From Nitrospira sp. (lineage in GTDB: Bacteria > UBA9089 > CG2-30-40-21 > SBAY01): a stretch of 13,046 nt of DNA. How positions within the stretch are numbered: the stretch's first letter is position 1; every line of letters begins with the position of its first letter. Location of the stretch: positions 1-13,046 of the forward strand of contig SBAY01000101.1 in assembly GCA_005239945.1 (NCBI GenBank), in the 5' to 3' direction. Positions 1-6,300 of the stretch are shown here, piece after piece. The notes below the pieces were generated by a model that saw nothing but the letters and a program-made list of their open reading frames with translations, searched no databases and had not been told where the DNA came from. The position numbers and the translations under genes were made by a program.

Positions 1-214
1 CTATGCGTGGGATTTGGTGCTGAGATGGTTGCTAACCTTTACTCAGACCAGACTTTCACTGATAAGAACTAATAAACTTGCTCGGCACACTCATTTTAAA
101 AACCTCCTTTTGAAAATTTGGAGTTAAGGTTTTAACCTTTCATTAATGAAATTCTAAAGAATTAACTCCGTTGAAAGTCCATAGCATAATTTATCTTTTT
201 CTACCACCTCCTCT
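1..214. other. Left-edge region without a supported gene
   Basis: No gene can be supported here. On the plus strand frame 1 stays open from the window edge to a TAA at 70-72 (23 residues, ending in DQTFTDKN), which could be the tail of a gene lying to the left but is too short to judge. On the minus strand a strong ribosome-binding site (GGAGG, 8 bases before an ATG at 93-91) opens an ORF of only 12 codons, MSVPSKFISSYQ, ended by TGA, with no long open continuation in any frame; it may be a gene remnant. Bases 120-127 (ggagttaa) and 162-169 (ttaactcc) form an 8-bp perfect inverted repeat with a smaller palindrome at 126-139 inside. No intrinsic terminator with a T-run is visible after the gene ending at 215. 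Confidence 0.3.
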
Positions 215-1264
215 CTACTCTTCCGACCTGATACCATAAGGAATAACCATCATCGTCCATTCATCACGCTTGAGTTTTGCCAGCCTACGAATTACATCCT
301 TTGATTTTCCAATGTTGAAAAAGTATTCATTTACACCTATCTCCACGCTCTCCTCAGGCGTAAACAGCAGGGCATTTTTTGTAGCAATGATATGAATCAA
401 TTCCATTGTCTCTTTTCGGCTCTCAGAGGTGCTGTCTCCTTCAGGCAAAACTACCTTTAAATCTATTTCTGCCTCCCCTGGAAATTCAAACATCTCTCCT
501 GCCTTAATAAAATTCGACTTTACAAATTTATTTGGATACAGAAGGCATACATTCCCATCTTCATCGATATTAAAGACATTGATATAAGAATCCTTAGTTA
601 CCAGAAAACTAAGTTTAATCTTTTCACCTGGATGATAGATTGTTTTATCAAGCCCTAATTGTCTATCTGGCATATCAATCCGAATTTCATAGCCTGGGTC
701 TGGCTTACCTTGATAATGAATTTTCCCTTTGATTTTAAGTTCACATCGAGTAATTCCCTCTGCCTCAGTGGTAAATTTCTTCTCAACCGATTCATAGGTA
801 ACAATGCCACTTGACCATGTATAGAGGTACCGGGCAACAAACTGATTTGAAGAGTTACCATACTGGGACAGGGTATCACTAAATCCATAGTACACATCCA
901 CCCTTGCTTTTTTCATTGCCTTATTCAGGGCATCTTCTTCAGCTCTTTTCTCTGCATCAATTGGTCTTTCGTGTTTTGAGGCTATACCCACCCCAACCTC
1001 TTCAAATACATTGCTCCCCAGATAAATCTGGGACTCCTTTTCTGGAGAAATTCCCTCAGTCTTCAATTTCTGGTACTCCGGAGTCCTCAATTTATTGAGG
1101 GTTTCTTTCATAGGAAGCAATTCCTTCTCCACATCTTTCATAGATTTATGCATAGAAGATTCCTCTTGTTGTTCTTCCTTTTCCAACTCCCTGAATAGTT
1201 CATCAGCCTGAGTTTTTGGGAGTTTCTTCTTTGGAACAGTAGTACAACTAATGAATAAGCACAT
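215..1264 (-). CDS. LPP20/DUF4384-domain lipoprotein-like protein (signal peptide interrupted)
   Basis: The 349-aa frame has a charged, probably coiled N-terminal third (residues 10-75, rich in E and K), an LPP20-like middle (about 80-185, with the AEKRAEEDALNKA helix) and a DUF4384-like C-terminal part (about 203-300, with YHPGEKIKLSF, then YINVFNIDEDGNV and LLYPN). DUF4384 domains are commonly found next to or fused with caspase-fold peptidases, and this gene lies directly downstream of one, so it is probably a partner at the cell envelope. The ATG at 1264 has no ribosome-binding site and would leave only MCLFISC as signal peptide. Upstream in frame, two ATGs (1312 and 1309) followed by TAA (1306-1304) precede residues that complete a normal lipoprotein signal with lipobox FISC. 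The gene is therefore either inactivated by a nonsense change, affected by a base error, or started unusually. The domain call is firm; exact function is unknown. Confidence 0.75.
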   Translation of the reverse strand: MCLFISCTTVPKKKLPKTQADELFRELEKEEQQEESSMHKSMKDVEKELLPMKETLNKLRTPEYQKLKTEGISPEKESQIYLGSNVFEEVGVGIASKHERPIDAEKRAEEDALNKAMKKARVDVYYGFSDTLSQYGNSSNQFVARYLYTWSSGIVTYESVEKKFTTEAEGITRCELKIKGKIHYQGKPDPGYEIRIDMPDRQLGLDKTIYHPGEKIKLSFLVTKDSYINVFNIDEDGNVCLLYPNKFVKSNFIKAGEMFEFPGEAEIDLKVVLPEGDSTSESRKETMELIHIIATKNALLFTPEESVEIGVNEYFFNIGKSKDVIRRLAKLKRDEWTMMVIPYGIRSEE

Positions 1265-1312
1265 TAATAGAAAAATACTTACTAAACAGATAGACCTATA
1301 TATTTACATCAT
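1265..1312 (-). other. Interrupted signal-peptide start of the DUF4384 gene
   Basis: Minus-strand codons read ATG ATG TAA, then IYRSICLVSIFLL, which joins in frame to MCLFISC. If the TAA at 1306-1304 were AAA the product would start MMKIYRSI and carry a textbook lipoprotein signal: lysine and arginine near the start, a hydrophobic core, and FIS before cysteine 23. GGAG (1316-1313) lies immediately before the first ATG, which is close for a Shine-Dalgarno site. This is seen directly; the explanation (mutation, sequencing error, or a rare non-ATG start such as ATA at 1303) is inference. Confidence 0.6.
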
Positions 1313-1335
1313 CTCCGTCTTTGTTCGTGGAGCGT

Positions 1336-1374
1336 GGAGTGTGGAGCGTATTTCGCTCATACGCTTCACACTCC
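1336..1374. repeat. GC-rich 16-bp stem hairpin between caspase and DUF4384 genes
   Basis: The arms ggagtgtggagcgtat (1336-1351) and atacgcttcacactcc (1359-1374) pair over 16 bp with a single G-T wobble position and a 7-base loop. A degenerate run of CCGCT-type units (1375-1400) lies beside it and reaches the caspase stop codon. The local base composition is far more GC-rich than the flanks. There is no T-run on the minus-strand side, so it is not a standard intrinsic terminator. It may be a repetitive intergenic element, or a hairpin that lowers or stabilises expression of the downstream gene. Confidence 0.7.
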
Positions 1375-1399
1375 CCGCTTTCCGCTCTCCGCTCCCCGC

Positions 1400-4219
1400 T
1401 TACCTCAACCTTACCAATACATTATCCAAATCCCCACTAAATTCTGGCGTCTGCTCTCGACCAAATTGGCGTCTTACAAAATAACCTAAATCTCTTTCTA
1501 AATATTCCCTTATCTCACTTAGGGTAATCTTTTTATCCTTATTTTTATCTGCCGCTCCGCTTATACCTTTAAGCAGAAAATAGGTAAATACCCCATGTCG
1601 CTTTTCTTCATACCAGTGTGCCAACTGTAATCTCTGGGAAGCAGTGATTATAGTTATCCCTTCTTTTAATTCTGGGCTGTTGGGGACAATAGCAATAGCC
1701 GAGGTCTTTTTTATAAGTTGTCCTTTGTAGCTTGTACCAGAAAAGCAGGCATCTAATATTACTGTCTTGCTCTTTGCAGGAATCTTGCCTAAGTTATTAA
1801 AGAATAAATCCAGCGGATAACCGTATAGTTTTGCATACTCTAAGGTTGCATCTTTGGGTAGAAAGTAAGTCTTGTTCTCTTCTACATCTGGTACACCATG
1901 TCCTGAATAATAGATAAAAATATCAGATTTACCCGCCTTTGTCCAGTTATGTAATTTCCCTTTATAATTCTTTTCAGTCCCAAAGACCTCTTCAAACTTT
2001 GCCTTAGTTGGATTATCCAAAAAGATGATGTTCCCTTCCCTTAGCCCAAATGTCTTTATAAGATACTCTTTGAATATTGAGGCATCCCGTAATGCATACT
2101 CAACATCAGGAATACTCTTATCCTCATAATCCTTAACACCAATCACCACCCCTATGGCATCAGGATGCATTACACTGCCTTCGGGAATCTTTACATCTAC
2201 ATCAACTGTCAATTCTGGTGGAGATGGTGCTACCGGCCTGGATACTTTATCTTCTATCGGTTTTACTACTACCTCCTCAGGTCCTTTTATGGCTATATTC
2301 AACGGTAAAGCTAATGACGCATATTTAGAAAATCTATCCCGGCTTTCTTTTATGTTCAAAGAGATATTTATCTTATCTGCTGATATTCGTTTTCCTACAA
2401 ATATAGCAAAGCTAATCTTTTTCCATTCTTGTGCAGCTAAATTCCCTAAGTTAAAGTTTTTCTTCTCTGATTGATAAACTACCCCCTCTGTCTTAATCTG
2501 TGGTTCAATTACTACATTTTCTGCCAGTCCTTCCCCTTTGTTCTGCACTACAACATCTACCTCTATCAACTCACCTAATTCTATCTTACCGTTGTCGTTG
2601 CCAAGACTTTCACCTTGCCTATCATCATCTATACCAAAGTCATGGACTATCAATTCAGGTGGTATCAACTCTTTGGTATAAAAACTTAAAACAATCGGGT
2701 CTGCATCTGCTTGATAGAATGGCTCAAATAACTCTATCCTTAATTTTATTTGCTTTGCAGTAATTAACTCTTCGGCAGTAATCGGTATCTCAATTGTCTT
2801 TTCACCATTTACTGCTATTCCTTTGATTATCATTTCTTTTTCAAATTGCAAACCTGCTGCATCTGTTAAAGGCTTTAAAATAAGTTTTAGATTCTTCCCT
2901 TCACCCTTACCTGTATTTGTTATCACTATCTTTATCAATCCTTTTTCCTCTGCATCTAGACGGTTATTGTTATTTGTATCAATAAATACAGCAGATATAG
3001 ATAGCATCGGTGGATACTTAGGTTTTGCAAAAGCTATTGCCTTCTCGGTCATTTCTTTTGCATATCTTTTAGCATCTTCTATTGCCTTCTTGGTTATTTC
3101 TTTTGCATATCTTTTAGCATCTTCATAATAACCTGTATGTTGCGGATTACCTCTAAAGCAAGCCCAGGCAACTTCACCTGCACCTTTACCTTCAAGGCAG
3201 TAAAGGTAATTATCCCTTGAGCCGACTAATACCTCATACCTACCATCACTATCTATATCACATACCGCAGGGGAGGAGGATACAACATCGCCTGTTTTAT
3301 ACCGCCATTTAAGTTCACCTGTGGATGAAAGGCAGTAAAGGTAACAATCACTTGAGCCGACTAATACCTCATACCTGCCATCACTATCTATATCACATAC
3401 CGCAGGGGAGGAGAATACACCACGGCCTGTTTTATACCGCCATTTAAGTTCACCTCTGGATGAAAGGCAGTAAAGGTAACAATCCCTTGAGCCGACTAAT
3501 ACCTCATACTTGCTATTACTATCTATATCACAGACCGCAGGGGAGGAGAAGGAGAATAGAAATAGACTAAGGCCTGTTTTATACCGCCATTTAAGTTCAC
3601 CTGTGGATGAAAGGCAGTAAAGGTAACTATCCCATGAACTGACTAATACCTCATACCTGCCATCACTATCTATATCACAGACCGCAGGGGAGGAGTATAC
3701 ACTACCGCCTGTTTTATACCGCCATTTAAGTTCACCTGTGGATGAAAGGCAGTAAAGGTAATAATCCCATGAGCCAACTAATACCTCATACCTGCCATCA
3801 CTATCCATATCACAAACCGCAGGGCAGGACCTTACATAATTGCCTGTTTTATACCGCCATTTAAGTTCACCTGTGGATGAAAGGCAGTAAAGGTAAGAAT
3901 CATTAGAGCCGAATAATACCTCATACCTACCATCACTATCTATATCACATACCGCAGGGGAGGAGCCTATCCAATTGTTTGTTTTATACCGCCATTTAAG
4001 TTCACCTGTGGATGAAAGGCAGTAAAGGTAAGAATCATAAGATCCGAATAATACCTCATACCTACCATCATTATCTATATCACATACCGCAGGAGAGGAG
4101 TCTACATCATTGCCTGTTTCATATTGCCATTTAAGTTTAAGGTTTAAATCTTCAGCCATGGATTCACATAGAAGCCCAGCTATCATCAGTCCTGTAATTG
4201 CTAACCATTTTAATCTCAT
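1400..4219 (-). CDS. Exported caspase-like (C14) peptidase with seven-repeat FG-GAP/PQQ-type propeller
   Basis: The 939-aa product starts at the second available ATG (4219), because GGAGG lies 8 bases before it; the ATG at 4234 overlaps that site. Order of parts: signal peptide (1-25, cleavage likely after SMA); seven about 45-aa repeats (about 29-345), each with SPAVCDIDSDGRYEVLVGS and YLYCLSSTGELKWRYKTG, which fits a closed seven-blade beta-propeller with a DxDxDGxxE calcium-type loop per blade; a duplicated 15-residue helical linker (366-395); two Ig/CARDB-like segments (about 400-660); and a caspase p20-like domain from about 679, with His774 in YYSGHG and Cys825 in DACFSG as the catalytic pair. 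An EF-hand-like DKNKDKKITLSE follows. Family knowledge predicts a caspase-fold cysteine peptidase, acting outside the cytoplasm because of the signal. The propeller probably binds a ligand or partner. Substrate unknown. Confidence 0.9.
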   Translation of the reverse strand: MRLKWLAITGLMIAGLLCESMAEDLNLKLKWQYETGNDVDSSPAVCDIDNDGRYEVLFGSYDSYLYCLSSTGELKWRYKTNNWIGSSPAVCDIDSDGRYEVLFGSNDSYLYCLSSTGELKWRYKTGNYVRSCPAVCDMDSDGRYEVLVGSWDYYLYCLSSTGELKWRYKTGGSVYSSPAVCDIDSDGRYEVLVSSWDSYLYCLSSTGELKWRYKTGLSLFLFSFSSPAVCDIDSNSKYEVLVGSRDCYLYCLSSRGELKWRYKTGRGVFSSPAVCDIDSDGRYEVLVGSSDCYLYCLSSTGELKWRYKTGDVVSSSPAVCDIDSDGRYEVLVGSRDNYLYCLEGKGAGEVAWACFRGNPQHTGYYEDAKRYAKEITKKAIEDAKRYAKEMTEKAIAFAKPKYPPMLSISAVFIDTNNNNRLDAEEKGLIKIVITNTGKGEGKNLKLILKPLTDAAGLQFEKEMIIKGIAVNGEKTIEIPITAEELITAKQIKLRIELFEPFYQADADPIVLSFYTKELIPPELIVHDFGIDDDRQGESLGNDNGKIELGELIEVDVVVQNKGEGLAENVVIEPQIKTEGVVYQSEKKNFNLGNLAAQEWKKISFAIFVGKRISADKINISLNIKESRDRFSKYASLALPLNIAIKGPEEVVVKPIEDKVSRPVAPSPPELTVDVDVKIPEGSVMHPDAIGVVIGVKDYEDKSIPDVEYALRDASIFKEYLIKTFGLREGNIIFLDNPTKAKFEEVFGTEKNYKGKLHNWTKAGKSDIFIYYSGHGVPDVEENKTYFLPKDATLEYAKLYGYPLDLFFNNLGKIPAKSKTVILDACFSGTSYKGQLIKKTSAIAIVPNSPELKEGITIITASQRLQLAHWYEEKRHGVFTYFLLKGISGAADKNKDKKITLSEIREYLERDLGYFVRRQFGREQTPEFSGDLDNVLVRLR
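3036..3125 (-). repeat. 45-bp tandem duplication in the caspase gene
   Basis: Two adjacent 45-bp copies (3081-3125 and 3036-3080) differ at only a few bases and encode EDAKRYAKEITKKAI followed by EDAKRYAKEMTEKAI. The result is a charged, probably helical linker between the propeller and the Ig-like segments. The near-identity indicates a recent duplication. Confidence 0.85.
3187..4133 (-). repeat. Seven near-identical 135-bp tandem repeats coding for propeller blades
   Basis: The recurring block beginning ccgccatttaagttcacc starts at 3302, 3437, 3584, 3719, 3854 and 3989, with a diverged copy at about 4124. Steps are exactly 135 bp except one of 147 bp, where an in-frame 12-base insertion adds four residues to the fifth blade (GLSLFLFSFSSPAV against GRGVFSSPAV). 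The outermost copies are the most diverged, and the variable residues cluster after the KTG and GS positions. High DNA identity between copies points to recent amplification or ongoing gene conversion, and makes this stretch prone to copy-number change or misassembly. Confidence 0.92.
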
Positions 4220-4367
4220 GTTAGACACCTCCATTTTATGAAGTTAGGTTTTATTCTGACTTCCAAACCAAGATATGAGGTTATAAATATCTTTTTATCT
4301 TCATCCTTAATTATCTCCACAATCCTGATATTTTCTATCCTTATACGATTTTATCCTCTGAACTTCC

Positions 4368-5561
4368 TTATAACTTCTGCTTTACAAAATCATCAAATCC
4401 GTCAAATTCCGAATCTTCTGCTTTTAACCCCAATTGTGCTAATCTCTTGCAAATTTCATTATTTTCATTTTGATCCTTGCCAACTACTTTGATATTTTTT
4501 CCTTCAAAGATGAATTTCAAGTGCTTATCAATCAAATCTCCATTATATTCAGAGAATGAATATCCTATGGTAGTTATCTCATTAATTTCTTTTAGTTCAC
4601 TTTCCATATCTTCAATAATAGCCTCCAAAATTTCTTTGTATCTTAAAGAAGGGGAGATATCGGTATAAGTATACGGAATGAAAAAGTTATCCAAGTTCCT
4701 CGAATTTTCATGATCTGGATTTTTACATTCTCGTCTATCATCAGGATGAGAACCTTTAGAGTATTCTAAAGGAACATCATTAGAGATAGTCAATGTTTTA
4801 CATTCTTCACAGTATAACATATCAAACGAACCATGGGGTTTATATAGCTTTATCTTTTGTTTTAAATTGGCATGGGATTCTGAAGGAAAATATTTAACTT
4901 CTCCAAACCCATACTCAAAATTACCTTGAAAATTGTTCTTAATAGCAGTCTCAAGTAAGGTATCGTAATTCAGATTAATAATAATAGTATCTTCCAGCGA
5001 ACTGTTTATTAGGTCTACAAATTTATCATAATAATTTGGCTTGCGAACATAATCTTTTATCGAAAGGTAAATAACTTTTAAACTAAAATCTGCCATTTTG
5101 TCGAAAAAATTTCCTGCATATTCTATAAGGTTTCCTTTCTTCTGCTGAATAGTTCCATACCCATGGAGCTTATCGTCGTTGTAATATTTTACAATTTCAG
5201 GAAACAGCTCCCAAATCCTATATTCCCCAAGATACGACTCAATCTCTCCGTATTTATTTAATTTTTCGTCATCAGAAATGTTTGGATTTAGTAATCTTCT
5301 CATTTTCATTGAGTATTTTCCCGCATGTAAACTATATCTCTCTCCTAATGCAAGTTGTCCTCTTAAATCATCCATTGTACTAAGCAATTCAAATACATTC
5401 TGTTTCAAGTAAAACCTACTATCAGAACTATAGCTTTTATCTTTATTAGGATTATGCGTCCATCCTTCATAACATAATTTTAGTGCTTGTTTAAAAATGT
5501 CTTTTCCCGCAGGGGCGCCATAAGGGATAGAAGCTCCATTTCCAATTAGATAGGCTTTCAT
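4368..5561 (-). CDS. SIR2-like family protein, probable NAD-binding/NADase enzyme
   Basis: This 397-aa protein has a Rossmann-type start with GNGAS at 7-11, the NLNYDTLLE motif at 196-204 (Asn198 and Asp200 matching the conserved Asn and Asp of the family), KPHGSFD at 241-247 (His243 as catalytic His candidate), and IGYSFSEYNGD at 332-342. A CxxC at 251-254 followed by Cys279 and His284 resembles the small zinc module of sirtuins. Proteins of this SIR2-like group include NAD-depleting effectors of bacterial antiphage systems; no transmembrane or signal segment is seen, so it is probably cytoplasmic. GGAG lies 6 bases before the ATG. It is 49 bases downstream of the 169-aa gene, consistent with one transcript. 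Family assignment is strong; defence function is inference, because no known effector architecture (STALD, pAgo, TPR fusion) is visible. Confidence 0.85.
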   Translation of the reverse strand: MKAYLIGNGASIPYGAPAGKDIFKQALKLCYEGWTHNPNKDKSYSSDSRFYLKQNVFELLSTMDDLRGQLALGERYSLHAGKYSMKMRRLLNPNISDDEKLNKYGEIESYLGEYRIWELFPEIVKYYNDDKLHGYGTIQQKKGNLIEYAGNFFDKMADFSLKVIYLSIKDYVRKPNYYDKFVDLINSSLEDTIIINLNYDTLLETAIKNNFQGNFEYGFGEVKYFPSESHANLKQKIKLYKPHGSFDMLYCEECKTLTISNDVPLEYSKGSHPDDRRECKNPDHENSRNLDNFFIPYTYTDISPSLRYKEILEAIIEDMESELKEINEITTIGYSFSEYNGDLIDKHLKFIFEGKNIKVVGKDQNENNEICKRLAQLGLKAEDSEFDGFDDFVKQKL

Positions 5562-5610
5562 TTGTTTCTCCTTAGTTAAGTGGGAATTAGATCCAGATTC
5601 TAGCCTATAC

Positions 5611-6120
5611 CTATATTTTGCTTACAACTTCATTCATCCACTCTGGATAAAGCACCTTTATCTCACAACCCATCCTTTTGACATTAACTATAAGTGTTTC
5701 AAGAAATTTCTTGTAGTTAAAGAAACTTTTATCTAAATCTGGCAAAGACAAATAAGAATCAATATCCTCAATAATCTCCTTTGCAAACTCAACAAGTTGT
5801 TTACATTCAGGATAATCACTAATCACTTTTTGCAGTTCTTCCTTAGCCTTTTCCAAATCCTCGTTAGATTTTGCCAGTATTGTCTTGCAAACCCCTATTA
5901 AGAATTGTGCTGTTTCTATATACTCACCTACCTTATGAAATTTAAGAAAATTTTCATAGTCATTTTGAGATACAATAGCTATATACTTTTTCTTTGCCTC
6001 TTCTATCTTCTCGATGTAGATATCCACTCCATTAGGCAACATAAGCCCACGGTTAAGAGAATCTTTACCTTCCTCCCAAAGTTTCTTTATTTCTTTCTTT
6101 TTCTCTTCTATTTGATCCAT
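5611..6120 (-). CDS. Hypothetical helical protein, 169 aa
   Basis: Not recognised. The sequence is highly charged and predicted mostly helical: an N-terminal basic/acidic coiled-coil-like stretch (MDQIEEKKKEIKKLWEEGKD), a second amphipathic region (about 75-120, with EDLEKAKEELQKVISDYPEC, reminiscent of a TPR-type helix pair) and a C-terminal part with FLETLIVNVKRMGCEIKVLYPEW. There is no signal peptide or membrane segment. A good ribosome-binding site (GGAGG, 10 bases before the ATG) supports the start. It lies 49 bases upstream of the SIR2-like gene in the same direction, so it could be a sensor, regulator or inhibitor partner of that protein, but this rests only on position. Confidence 0.7.
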   Translation of the reverse strand: MDQIEEKKKEIKKLWEEGKDSLNRGLMLPNGVDIYIEKIEEAKKKYIAIVSQNDYENFLKFHKVGEYIETAQFLIGVCKTILAKSNEDLEKAKEELQKVISDYPECKQLVEFAKEIIEDIDSYLSLPDLDKSFFNYKKFLETLIVNVKRMGCEIKVLYPEWMNEVVSKI

Positions 6121-6184
6121 TTTACTTTATCCTCCTTATTTTTTGCCCCAGTTTTATTTTATCTCTCCTGTTACTTATAGCGGT

Positions 6185-6300
6185 TATTAGTCAAAAGTTC
6201 TCACTGGATGCCCGGACTTGTTCGGGGAGAGAAGCCTCAACAAGTTGAGGCTTCCAATTCCTTTGTGCGGGAAACTTCGGATGAGAACTTTTGGCTAATA
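6185..6300. repeat. Nested palindromic element overlapping the nuclease gene end
   Basis: The outer arms at 6185-6203 and 6282-6300 are 19 bp long, inverted, with one mismatch (core CAAAAGTTCTCA). Inside are two more hairpins: gaagcctcaac/gttgaggcttc (6231-6241 and 6244-6254, perfect 11 bp) and cccgga/ttcggg (6211-6216 and 6221-6226, 6 bp, four-base loop). The inner hairpin resembles the CCCGG...CCGGG palindromic intergenic repeats spread through many bacterial genomes. The element is non-coding in style yet forms the last about 20 codons and the stop of the DUF1016 gene. It looks like a small palindromic insertion (MITE- or REP-like). Confidence 0.75.

Noticed and set aside
1336..1374. Intrinsic terminator after the caspase gene
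   Set aside because: The stem is strong but no T-run follows on the minus-strand side.
2154..3128. Plus-strand open frames opposite the caspase gene
   Set aside because: They are shadows of the minus-strand coding frame, without ribosome-binding sites or family features.
3187..4133. CRISPR array suggested by regular direct repeats
   Set aside because: The repeats are 135 bp, in frame, and code for propeller blades; there are no unique spacers of CRISPR size.
4235..4367. Small gene between the SIR2-like and caspase genes
   Set aside because: Only a 7-codon frame (MKIKRYL) follows a weak ribosome-binding site; nothing longer is open. The stretch is AT-rich and unassigned.
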